Origin: Desulfobacterales bacterium | GTDB lineage: Bacteria; Desulfobacterota; DSM-4660; Desulfatiglandales; B25-G16 | Length of the DNA: 12,734 bases | Reading direction: 5' to 3' | Assembly: GCA_013375385.1 (NCBI GenBank) | Contig: JABXJY010000050.1 | Location: 1 to 12,734, forward strand | Shown: piece by piece, positions 1-7,831 of the stretch | How positions within the stretch are numbered: the stretch's first letter is position 1 | Layout: every line of letters begins with the position of its first letter | Made by a program: the position numbers and the translations under genes | The notes under the pieces: generated by a model | Databases searched by the model: none | What the model was told of the DNA's origin: nothing | What the model saw: the letters and a program-made list of their open reading frames with translations, nothing else

Positions 1-1
1 C

Positions 2-574
2 CGGGCTATCCCCAACCTGACCGTTATCCGTCCAGCAGATGCAGCGGAGACGGTGGAGGCATGGCGAATGGCCTTGCTGAATAACAATGGCCCCACTGCC
101 ATTATCTTCACGAGGCAAGGCGTGCCGGTGCTGGATCGGAAAGAATGTGCAACGGCCGAGGGCCTGCAACGCGGGGGCTACATTTTGTGGCACTCAGGCC
201 GGGATGTGCCTGAAGTGATCCTGATCGGAACCGGCTCTGAGACACATATTGCCCTGGAAGCAGGTAAAAGATTGGCCACCGAAGGCATCGATGTCAGGGT
301 CGTTTCACTGCCCAGTTGGGAGCTCTTCGACCAGCAGCCGGCGGACTATCGAGAAACCGTACTGCCAGGCCAAGCAAAGGTCCGGGTTGCCGTTGAAGCC
401 GGTATCAAGTTGGGCTGGGAGCACTATATCGGACTGGAGGGTGCGGTAGTGGGCATGGAGAGTTTCGGGGCGAGTGCCCCTGCTTCAGTTCTTTACGAAA
501 AGTTCGGTATAACTGCTGAACACGTTGTTCAGGCCACAAAGACGCTGCTAAAAAGAAATAAGAAAGAGTCATAG
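2..574 (+). CDS. tkt: Transketolase, C-terminal part (5' end outside window)
   Basis: Transketolase is thiamine-diphosphate dependent and moves two-carbon ketol units between sugar phosphates in the cytoplasmic non-oxidative PPP. The reading frame is open from base 2 and ends at TAG 572-574, leaving about 190 residues. This covers the end of the pyrimidine-binding domain (AIPNLTVIRPADAAET, then IFTRQGVP) and the whole C-terminal domain. Family signatures include PSWELFDQQPADYRETVLP, AVEAGIKLGWEHYIGLEGA and FGASAPASVLYEKFGIT, all close to textbook bacterial transketolase C-termini. A GTG at 53 could be taken as a start, but the upstream codons continue the transketolase alignment, so the gene begins before the window. 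It lies 36 bp upstream of the GH15 gene and looks like the first visible member of the PPP operon. Confidence 0.97.
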   Translation, partial: RAIPNLTVIRPADAAETVEAWRMALLNNNGPTAIIFTRQGVPVLDRKECATAEGLQRGGYILWHSGRDVPEVILIGTGSETHIALEAGKRLATEGIDVRVVSLPSWELFDQQPADYRETVLPGQAKVRVAVEAGIKLGWEHYIGLEGAVVGMESFGASAPASVLYEKFGITAEHVVQATKTLLKRNKKES

Positions 575-610
575 TATATTCTATGTTTGCTTGGATAGGG
601 GAGAGGTGTA

Positions 611-2674
611 ATGCCCAGAGATATTCCAGTAGGTAATGGTAAGCTTCTAGTCTGCTTCGATGAGCAATATTGTATTCGTGAGCTGTACTTTCCGCACGTA
701 GGTAAGGAGAATCATGTTACTGGCAACTGTTTTCGCTTTGGTGTCTGGGTTGACTCTCAATTCTCATGGGTCGAAACAGACTGGGATCGCGATCTGCGCT
801 ATGAATCGGATACACTGGTCACCACTGTCAACCTTTACCACAAAAGGCTGGGAATCCGTTTTGTTTGTCACGATGCCGTTGACTTCCATGAAAATTGCTA
901 TCTTCGAGAAATTTCTTTGCAGAACCTGCATCCCAAAACAAGAGAAATTCGCCTTTTCTTTAGTCATGACTTCGATATCTCAGGCAACAGTGTGGGAGAT
1001 ACTGCGGCTTATGACCCGAAAACGGGCGGAGTAGTGCATTACAAGGGGCCTCGATATTTCCTTGCCAATGGCTTTGTCAACGAGGGTGAGGGCCTCGCCC
1101 AATTTGCAACCGGTCAAAAGGGAATTGGGGGTAAAGAGGGAACCTTTAGAGATGCTGAGGATGGCCTTCTTTCGGGAAACGCAATCGCTCAAGGTTCTGT
1201 GGATTCAGTGATAGCATTGAGTCTTACCCTAACGGGGATGTCTCGGGTATCGGCCTATTACTGGATTGCTGCAGGCCAAAGCTGGGAAGAGGTTCGGCTT
1301 CTCGATTCACTAATCAAACAAAAACATCCAAAAAATTTGATTCAGCGCACCCGGGACTACTGGCATCTATGGGTGCGCAAAGAGTCGCCTCCCCTCGAAC
1401 TGCTCCCGGAAAAGATTGGGGAAACTTACCGCCGTAGCCTTCTTGTGTTACGGACTCAAATCGACTGGCAGGGAGGTATTCTCGCGGCAAACGATTCTGA
1501 CGTGATTCAATTCAATCGGGATACCTATTCATATATTTGGCCACGAGATGGTGCCCTTGTGGCCAATGCCATGGACCTCGCAGGTTATCCGGTGATAGCC
1601 CAAAACTTCTACAACTTTGTAGCTGGTTTGATTGAAAAAGAGGGATATCTCCTTCATAAGTACAATCCGGACGGCACCCTGGCATCATCGTGGCATCCAT
1701 GGTTCCGAGGTGGCAAACCTCAGCTGCCTATCCAGGAGGATGAGACAGCACTGGTTATCTGGGCCTTGTGGAACCATTTTGTCTTCTACCGTGATATTGA
1801 GTTCATAAAACCCCTTTACAAACCAGTTGTCAAGAGGGGGGCAGATTTCATGTGTCATTACAGGGATAGTGAGACAGGTCTGCCGGGTGAATCGTACGAT
1901 TTGTGGGAGGAACAGCCCGGTATTTTTGGCTTTACCGTGGGAACTGTTTTTGGTGGACTCACGGCAGCCTCATTATTTTGCACAGTGTTCGGCGAAAATA
2001 AGAGGGCGGAACATTATCTGAAAGTAGCAGCTGAAATTCGCGATGCAGCATCCTTGCACCTCTGGCACGAGGACTTGAACCGGTTCTGCCGGATGATTTA
2101 CCGAAATGAACACGGCGATATTGAGGTAGATAGGACCTGTGACGCAAGTCTTTGGGGCCTGTTCGCCTTCGGCCTATATTCAGTAGATGACCCGCGGATT
2201 ACCTCAACCATGAAGGCACTCAAAGAAAGATTATGGGTGAAGACTAGCGTAGGTGGCATGGCTCGCTATGAAGACGATTACTACCATCGGATCGTTAATG
2301 ATGTTCCTGGAAACCCATGGTTTATCTGTACCCTCTGGCTGGCAGACTATCTGATTGAAAGGGCACGTAACGAAAAAGACCTAGAAGATGTTTTTGAGAT
2401 CCTTACCTGGGTATCAGACCATGCCCTGCCATCAGGGGTGCTTGCTGAACAGGTACATCCCCTCACTGGTAAGCCTCTTTCAGTTTCTCCGCTCACATGG
2501 AGCCATTCAACCTTTGTGGTTTCAACTCAGCGGCTTCTGGGCCGACTTGGCAAAATCAAAGCTTGCCCCGAATGTGGTGCATCTTGGATGGCTCGTGCTA
2601 AAAGTGAGGATTGGATAGATCGATTATACACCGATAGATGCGATTCAATCCATGGCATTTGTCAGGTGAGGTAG
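611..2674 (+). CDS. Glycoside hydrolase family 15 (glucoamylase/trehalase-type)
   Basis: This is a 687-residue GH15 enzyme, an inverting exo-acting alpha-glucosidase of glucans, oligosaccharides or trehalose. The start MPRDIPVGNGKLLVCFDE, RELYFPHVG and FRFGVWVD are typical of the bacterial/archaeal GH15 N-terminal beta-sandwich (about residues 1-250). An (alpha/alpha)6 barrel follows, with YSYIWPRDGAL (306-316), the tandem acids in DLWEEQ (E433/E434, one the likely general acid) and LAEQVHP (E613, likely general base). No signal peptide is visible, so it should be cytoplasmic and act on internal glucan or trehalose. The ATG is preceded by the purine-rich site AGGGGAGAGG. The C-terminus carries CPECG (C652, C655) and later C677 and C684, resembling a small zinc-ribbon tail. 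Its place between tkt and tal-pgi suggests glucose release feeding the PPP. The exact substrate cannot be told from sequence. Confidence 0.93.
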   Translation: MPRDIPVGNGKLLVCFDEQYCIRELYFPHVGKENHVTGNCFRFGVWVDSQFSWVETDWDRDLRYESDTLVTTVNLYHKRLGIRFVCHDAVDFHENCYLREISLQNLHPKTREIRLFFSHDFDISGNSVGDTAAYDPKTGGVVHYKGPRYFLANGFVNEGEGLAQFATGQKGIGGKEGTFRDAEDGLLSGNAIAQGSVDSVIALSLTLTGMSRVSAYYWIAAGQSWEEVRLLDSLIKQKHPKNLIQRTRDYWHLWVRKESPPLELLPEKIGETYRRSLLVLRTQIDWQGGILAANDSDVIQFNRDTYSYIWPRDGALVANAMDLAGYPVIAQNFYNFVAGLIEKEGYLLHKYNPDGTLASSWHPWFRGGKPQLPIQEDETALVIWALWNHFVFYRDIEFIKPLYKPVVKRGADFMCHYRDSETGLPGESYDLWEEQPGIFGFTVGTVFGGLTAASLFCTVFGENKRAEHYLKVAAEIRDAASLHLWHEDLNRFCRMIYRNEHGDIEVDRTCDASLWGLFAFGLYSVDDPRITSTMKALKERLWVKTSVGGMARYEDDYYHRIVNDVPGNPWFICTLWLADYLIERARNEKDLEDVFEILTWVSDHALPSGVLAEQVHPLTGKPLSVSPLTWSHSTFVVSTQRLLGRLGKIKACPECGASWMARAKSEDWIDRLYTDRCDSIHGICQVR

Positions 2675-2701
2675 GAACACGAGATAACTAAGATTTTGTA
2701 T

Positions 2702-2708
2702 AGGAGAG
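2702..2708 (+). promoter_or_regulatory. Ribosome binding site fixing the start of the Tal-Pgi fusion
   Basis: AGGAGAG lies 5 nt before ATG 2714. An in-frame TTG at 2696 would add six residues but has no comparable upstream site, and MAKLTELAELGQ from 2714 matches the usual start of this transaldolase family. I therefore choose 2714. Confidence 0.75.
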
Positions 2709-2713
2709 TGAAT

Positions 2714-5503
2714 ATGGCAAAGCTTACCGAATTGGCAGAACTGGGCCAGGCCATTTGGCTCGATTACATACGCCGATCCTTCATCACAACGGGCGAGCTG
2801 CAGGCACTGATCGAGAGAGGCCTTCGCGGGGTCACCTCAAACCCTACGATTTTTGATAAGGCCATTGCAGGCAGCACAGACTATGACGAAGATTTGAGGC
2901 GCTTGGTAAAAGAGGGGAAATCAGACACAGAAATCTACGAGGAGCTAGTTCTGGATGATATCGGGCGCACCGCCGACGTGCTGCGTCCAGTTTATGAGAA
3001 GACTAGCGGCCTTGACGGTTACGTGAGCCTGGAGGTCAGCCCTGCATTAGCCAATGATACGGATGGAACCATTGCTGAAGCCCGGCGTTTCTTCTCGAAG
3101 TTAGAGCGTCCCAATGTGATGATCAAGGTGCCATCTACAGGCGCCGGTATTCCTGCTATCGAAGCCCTCATCGGCGAGGGCGTTAACGTGAATGTCACGC
3201 TAATCTTCTCGCTGGGCCATTATGAGCCAGTGGCTGAGGCGTATATCACGGGGCTCGAACGGCGCCTGGCAGCCGGTGGAGATATATCCTCTATCGCATC
3301 GGTGGCCTCTTTCTTTGTAAGTCGAGTTGACACCGCGGTTGATGTGGCACTCGAGAAGATTGGACACCTTGAGATCCAGGAAAAGATCGCGATTGCAAAT
3401 GCGAAGGTAGCCTACGCAAGGTTCCGAGAGATCTTTAGTGGAGAGCGTTGGGATCGGCTCGCCGCCCACAGGGCGCGGGTACAGCGTGTGCTGTGGGGAA
3501 GCACGGCAACCAAGAATCCAAGCTATCCTGATACCCTCTACGTGGACAGCCTTATCGGTCGTGATACTGTCAACACCTTGCCGCCGGCAACGCTTCAGGC
3601 CTTCCTTGACCACGGGAAAGTGGCCGAAACCGTGGAGCAAGACCTCGACAATGCTCGGGGACACCTTGTCCGTGTATCCGAGCTTGACATAGACCTCGAT
3701 GCCGTAACACGGCAATTGCAGGAGGATGGACTTGATGCATTTGCCAAGTCATTCGAGAATTTGATGGGAAGCATTGTTGAGAAGCGGAAAGAATTGATGG
3801 CTGGCTGGCAGCATGCCACGTTCAACTTGGGTCCGTATCAAAGTGCGCTAAAGGATGCCCTGATCGAGCTAAAAGATAAACAGATCATGTCCCGCATATG
3901 GGCGCATGATCACACCGTGTGGAAACCTGAGCCTACAGAGATCACAAACCGTTTGGGCTGGCTCCATAGCCCTGAGATGATGGGTGACAGTATTCAGCGA
4001 ATTGAGGCGCTGGTCGATCGGGTACGTGGTAGCGGCTACACGAATGCCTTGCTGCTTGGTATGGGTGGGTCCAGTCTGGCTCCTGAGGTTTTTCGGAAGA
4101 CCTTCGGTGTGAAGGAGGGTTATTTAGATTTAGCTGTGCTCGACAGCACCGATCCAAGCTCTCTGTTGGCTCATGCTCAGAGGCTTGACCCTGCGCGTAC
4201 CCTGCTCATTGTATCAACAAAGTCAGGTACCACGGTAGAGACCCTCTCCTTTTTCAGGTTCTTCTACAATTGGATGAGTGACTCGGTAGGTGAGGGTCTG
4301 GCCGGAGAGCACTTCACTGCCATCACCGATCCCGGTAGTCCACTGGTTGATCTGGCCGAGCACCACCGTTTTCGTGATTGCTTTCTCAATGACCCAAATA
4401 TCGGTGGCCGCTATTCTGCCCTCTCCTACTTTGGGCTGGTCCCGGCGGCACTCATCGGTATGGACCTACAAACCTTGCTTGATCGCGCCATGACCATGGC
4501 CTGCAACTGTGAGGCATGCAATTGTCCCGTTGAAGCCAACAACAACGGAGCCCGCCTTGGTGTGGTGTTAGGGGAACTAGCCAAGGCAGGGAGAGACAAG
4601 GTAACCCTTGTCACGTCCTCTCAAATTGAAAGCTTCGGTGACTGGGCAGAACAACTCATAGCCGAGAGTACCGGTAAGGAGGGGAAGGGGATTCTGCCCG
4701 TGGTGAGAGAATCAGTGGGTTTGCCAGCCAACTATGGCGAGGACCGTCTCTTTGTGTATGTACGGCTGGATGGAGATGAGAGTCAGGATGCAGCATTAGC
4801 TGAGCTCGAAAGAGGAGGAAATCCCATTGTACGTTTGTCTCTCCATGATAGCTACGACCTCGGTGGCCAATTATTTCTGTGGGAGATGGCCATAGCTGTG
4901 GCTGGCCACCGTCTGGGCATCAATCCCTTTGACCAGCCTAACGTGGAGGCGGCAAAGGCCCTGGCACGTCAGGTGGCGGCGGAGTATAGGGAAAAGGGAT
5001 CGCTCCCCCTTGAAACTCCAGCCCTGAGCGGCGACGGTATTGCCGTGTATGGAGATATCACGGCGGGAACTCCCGCGGAAGCGCTCACGAAATTTCTGGG
5101 TCATGCGCGGACGGGAGCCTACATCGCGATTCAGGCCTATGTTCAGCCGACACCCGAAGTTAATGATGCGCTGCAGACCCTGAGAACAAGATTGCGTGAC
5201 CGATTTCGGTTGGCAACCACAGTCGGCTATGGACCTCGGTTCCTGCACTCCACCGGTCAACTGCATAAGGGCGATGCCGGCAGAGGCGTCTTTGTCCAGT
5301 TTACTGCTGATGATCCACGTGATGTAGGCATTCCCGATGAAGCCGGGTCGCCTGCTTCATCCATGAGCTTTGGTGTTCTGAAGGCCGCCCAGGCGATAGG
5401 TGACCGGCAGGCACTCATAAGCCGTGGTCGAAAGGTGATTCGCTTTCATTTCGAAAGGGATCTCATAGGGGGCCTTACACGGTTCATGGAGGCGCTCTCG
5501 TGA
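2714..5503 (+). CDS. tal-pgi: Bifunctional transaldolase / glucose-6-phosphate isomerase fusion
   Basis: This 929-residue protein joins two cytoplasmic enzymes. Residues about 1-365 are a transaldolase of the mycobacterial/Tal-Pgi type: GVTSNPTIFDKAI, the Schiff-base lysine K138 in MIKVPSTGAGIPAIE, NVNVTLIFSL and LWGSTATKNPSY. Residues about 385-929 are a phosphoglucose isomerase: LLLGMGGSSLAPEVF, the phosphate loop STKSGTT (501-507), GGRYSALSYFGLVP, the likely catalytic base E651 in AESTGK, and FLHSTGQLHKG with H851/K852. All key residues appear intact, so both activities are expected. The fusion passes fructose-6-phosphate made by transaldolase straight to glucose-6-phosphate, which suits a cyclic PPP. 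The isomerase half holds an unusual CNCEACNC cluster at 597-604. The stop overlaps the next start as GTGA. Confidence 0.97.
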   Translation: MAKLTELAELGQAIWLDYIRRSFITTGELQALIERGLRGVTSNPTIFDKAIAGSTDYDEDLRRLVKEGKSDTEIYEELVLDDIGRTADVLRPVYEKTSGLDGYVSLEVSPALANDTDGTIAEARRFFSKLERPNVMIKVPSTGAGIPAIEALIGEGVNVNVTLIFSLGHYEPVAEAYITGLERRLAAGGDISSIASVASFFVSRVDTAVDVALEKIGHLEIQEKIAIANAKVAYARFREIFSGERWDRLAAHRARVQRVLWGSTATKNPSYPDTLYVDSLIGRDTVNTLPPATLQAFLDHGKVAETVEQDLDNARGHLVRVSELDIDLDAVTRQLQEDGLDAFAKSFENLMGSIVEKRKELMAGWQHATFNLGPYQSALKDALIELKDKQIMSRIWAHDHTVWKPEPTEITNRLGWLHSPEMMGDSIQRIEALVDRVRGSGYTNALLLGMGGSSLAPEVFRKTFGVKEGYLDLAVLDSTDPSSLLAHAQRLDPARTLLIVSTKSGTTVETLSFFRFFYNWMSDSVGEGLAGEHFTAITDPGSPLVDLAEHHRFRDCFLNDPNIGGRYSALSYFGLVPAALIGMDLQTLLDRAMTMACNCEACNCPVEANNNGARLGVVLGELAKAGRDKVTLVTSSQIESFGDWAEQLIAESTGKEGKGILPVVRESVGLPANYGEDRLFVYVRLDGDESQDAALAELERGGNPIVRLSLHDSYDLGGQLFLWEMAIAVAGHRLGINPFDQPNVEAAKALARQVAAEYREKGSLPLETPALSGDGIAVYGDITAGTPAEALTKFLGHARTGAYIAIQAYVQPTPEVNDALQTLRTRLRDRFRLATTVGYGPRFLHSTGQLHKGDAGRGVFVQFTADDPRDVGIPDEAGSPASSMSFGVLKAAQAIGDRQALISRGRKVIRFHFERDLIGGLTRFMEALS

Positions 5504-6357
5504 ACCTGCATTACTGGTTCATGTTTCCGGTCGGCGTTCTCATCGCCACTATAGCCATGTCATCGGGTGTAGGGGGAGCCACATTCTTCTCGCCGCTCTT
5601 CATCCTCGCGCTTGGGATCTCGCCTGAGGTTGCGATCGGCACGGGGCTCATTACCGAGGTTTTCGGCTTTGCCAGTGGTGTTTACGCCTACGTTCGAAGA
5701 CAACTGATCGACTATAAACTGGGAGTTGCCCTTCTCATGGTAACGATACCAATGGCCTTGGTGGGGACCTGGGCAGCAGGACACATCGATCCCGAAGTTC
5801 TCAAGGTGATATTGGGGGTTGGGCTTTTCGCGGTAGCGACGAGTTTTCTGCGAGCACCGGAGCACAAGGATGTCATGCGAATGGATCGGGGTATCGAGGA
5901 TGAGTACGGCGGAGACAGGGGTGAAGCTTGTCTGAATACGGCCCGGGGCGAGGAGATCTGCTATACTGTGTGTAACCGCACCGAGGGGAGGCTCATCGCG
6001 GGGTTGGGTGGGCTGTTCGTGGGCATGATTTCAACGGGCCTGGGGGAGCTCAATGGCTACTTTTTGCTTCAGCGGTGCAGGGTACCGAGTAAGGTCTCGG
6101 TAGCGACAAGCGTCTTCGTGGTGGCCATTACCGCGCTTTCTGCCTCCAGTGGCCATTTCCTCAGATTTGCGCACATCGGTGGGCCGGTGTTCCACACCGT
6201 GCTGAACCTCGTTGTGTTTACCGTGCCAGGTGTGATCCTTGGGGCACAACTAGGGGCGAGGGTTGCGAGCTACATCCCTCAGCGATTCATGGAAAGGGGC
6301 TTAGGAGTCCTGTTCGTGCTCGTTGCCGCCATCACACTGGGAGAGGTCATCCTGTGA
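5500..6357 (+). CDS. TauE/SafE (TSUP) family membrane transporter
   Basis: This is a 285-residue polytopic inner-membrane protein with about eight hydrophobic segments in two halves. The first half has the family loop SSGVGGATFFSPLFILALG and AIGTGLITEVFGFASG. The second has GGLFVGMISTGLGE, VATSVFVVAITALSASSGH and FTVPGVILGAQLGARV. A hydrophilic loop at about residues 121-160, rich in acidic residues and with three cysteines, separates the halves. TSUP (COG0730) proteins move small anions such as sulfite and organosulfonates, but substrates are rarely predictable. It starts at GTG within a GTGA overlap with tal-pgi and ends in a second GTGA overlap with the HAD gene, so its translation is probably coupled to both. 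The GTG start is favoured because the protein reads from residue 1 and the overlap is compact. Its role beside PPP enzymes is unknown. Confidence 0.9.
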   Translation: MNLHYWFMFPVGVLIATIAMSSGVGGATFFSPLFILALGISPEVAIGTGLITEVFGFASGVYAYVRRQLIDYKLGVALLMVTIPMALVGTWAAGHIDPEVLKVILGVGLFAVATSFLRAPEHKDVMRMDRGIEDEYGGDRGEACLNTARGEEICYTVCNRTEGRLIAGLGGLFVGMISTGLGELNGYFLLQRCRVPSKVSVATSVFVVAITALSASSGHFLRFAHIGGPVFHTVLNLVVFTVPGVILGAQLGARVASYIPQRFMERGLGVLFVLVAAITLGEVIL

Positions 6358-7097
6358 TTCACGCGATGATATTCGATCTGGATGGCACACTGGTCCAAAC
6401 CGAGAGGCTCAAGGCACTGTCGTACGCACATGCCGCAAAGGAGCTTTGCCCAAATGGTGTTTCAGAAGGTGAGGTGATAGAGGCATTTAAGGAGGTAGTG
6501 GGGCTCTCACGACAGGAGGTAGCCACAACACTCATGGAGCGTTTTAAGTTAGCGGAGGCAGCTCGAAGCCGAATGGGGGAGTTTGGCGTGAGTACCCCGT
6601 GGCAGGCCTTGGTGCAGGTGCGGATGAAGTACTACGAGGCCATGTTGGATGATCCTGAGGTGGTGCTCGCTCACCAGTGGCCCCACAATGTGGCGCTCTT
6701 GCACGAGGCACGCCGTATTGCATGTAAAACAGCGCTCACCACCATGTCATACTGCGCTCAGGCCCGACGTATATTAAAAGTGTTCAACCTTATCGATGAG
6801 TTTGATTTCATCGCTACCCGAGACGACGTGGAGCACGGAAAACCAGATCCCGAGATCTACGAGCTCGTGGCCAGGGAGCTGATGTTGCACCCAAACGAAT
6901 GTCTTGCGATAGAGGATTCGCCCGTTGGGGTAAAAGCGGCACTGGCGGCGGGAATGTGGTGCATTGCAGTTACCACGCCGTTTACCCGAAATCGGATTTA
7001 TGGAGGGCACCTCATCGATGATCGTTGGGTGGTTGATGATCCCGGCACGCTCACCGATGTGGTGAGGGAGATGATTTCGGAGCGAACAGGGGATTAG
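6354..7097 (+). CDS. HAD-superfamily hydrolase, beta-phosphoglucomutase-like
   Basis: This 247-residue HAD enzyme has a helical C1 cap. Motif I is FDLDGTL with nucleophile D8 and D10. The cap follows at about residues 16-85. Motif II is ALTTMS (T129/T130), motif III is K163 in HGKPDPEIYE, and motif IV is IEDSPVGVKAALAAG (E187/D188). This is the layout of the beta-phosphoglucomutase/phosphoglycolate phosphatase subfamily, which acts on small phosphorylated metabolites. The D-x-D nucleophile pair is intact, so it should be active as a phosphatase or mutase. The substrate is not readable from sequence; the operon suggests a sugar phosphate, for example overflow dephosphorylation, repair of a side product, or beta-glucose-1-phosphate. 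It starts at GTG in an overlap with the transporter stop and ends 2 bp before rpiA. Confidence 0.9.
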   Translation: MIHAMIFDLDGTLVQTERLKALSYAHAAKELCPNGVSEGEVIEAFKEVVGLSRQEVATTLMERFKLAEAARSRMGEFGVSTPWQALVQVRMKYYEAMLDDPEVVLAHQWPHNVALLHEARRIACKTALTTMSYCAQARRILKVFNLIDEFDFIATRDDVEHGKPDPEIYELVARELMLHPNECLAIEDSPVGVKAALAAGMWCIAVTTPFTRNRIYGGHLIDDRWVVDDPGTLTDVVREMISERTGD

Positions 7098-7099
7098 AC

Positions 7100-7807
7100 A
7101 TGGAAATGGTTAATGGCAAAGCTAAAAAACTCAAGAAACGTGCAGCCGAGCACGCCGTGGAATACGTGAAATCCGGGATGATAGTGGGACTAGGCCACGG
7201 CAGTACCGCCGCCTTCGCGGTGAAACACATTGCGCGGTTACTGGAAACCGGGGGGCTGAGCAACATCCTGGGCATACCCTGTTCGCTCCAGGTTGAGGAT
7301 GAGGCGCGACAACTGGGCATTCCTCTCACCACTCTAGAAGAGCACCCGATCATTGACGTGACCATAGACGGGGCTGACGAGGTGGACCCGAACCTCGACC
7401 TCATCAAGGGTGGGGGTGGAGCACTTTTACGAGAGAAGATCGTGGCGCAGGCCAGCCGTCGCGAAATCATAGTGGTGGACGAATCCAAACTCTCCCCAGC
7501 GCTGGGTACCCGCTGGGCAGTACCGGTGGAGGTTGTCGCCTTTGGCTGGCGCACGCAGGTTAGCTACCTTGAATCCATGGGCGCCCGGGTGAGCGTGAGG
7601 CAAGATAGAAATGGAAAAAGGTTTCTTACCGACCAAGGCAACCTGATTCTGGATTGCAAGTTTGGTCCTTTGTCTCAGCCCCCACAATTGGCTGCCAAAT
7701 TGAACACACGCACCGGTATCGTGGAACATGGGCTATTCATAGGTCTGGCTACAGACGTGATTGTTGCTGACGCCAAAGGAGTGCGCCATCTCAAGCGCAC
7801 TACGTGA
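7100..7807 (+). CDS. rpiA: Ribose-5-phosphate isomerase A
   Basis: RpiA interconverts ribose-5-phosphate and ribulose-5-phosphate in the cytoplasm. The 235-residue length is close to the family norm (about 220). The catalytic set is complete and correctly spaced relative to E. coli RpiA: D90 and D93 in DGADEVD, K103 in IKGGGG and E112 in LLREK. The glycine-rich phosphate loop reads GLGHGSTA (30-37) where most family members have GLGTGSTA, so H33 replaces the usual Thr or Ser. The C-terminal half is typical (VDESKL, GIVEHGLFIG). ATG 7100 has AGGGGA at 7088-7093; the ATG at 7106 is an alternative start two codons in. It lies 2 bp after the HAD gene and 24 bp before rpe. Confidence 0.97.
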   Translation: MEMVNGKAKKLKKRAAEHAVEYVKSGMIVGLGHGSTAAFAVKHIARLLETGGLSNILGIPCSLQVEDEARQLGIPLTTLEEHPIIDVTIDGADEVDPNLDLIKGGGGALLREKIVAQASRREIIVVDESKLSPALGTRWAVPVEVVAFGWRTQVSYLESMGARVSVRQDRNGKRFLTDQGNLILDCKFGPLSQPPQLAAKLNTRTGIVEHGLFIGLATDVIVADAKGVRHLKRTT

Positions 7808-7831
7808 TGTTGAAGAAGAAAAGGGAGCGCA

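Noticed and set aside
2696..2713. TTG at 2696 as start of the Tal-Pgi fusion
   Set aside because: The AGGAGAG site at 2702-2708 would lie inside the gene, and it fits ATG 2714, where family similarity begins.
3200..3715. 171-codon open frame on the minus strand inside tal-pgi
   Set aside because: It lies wholly within the strongly supported transaldolase coding sequence, has no recognisable motif and reads as a shadow frame.
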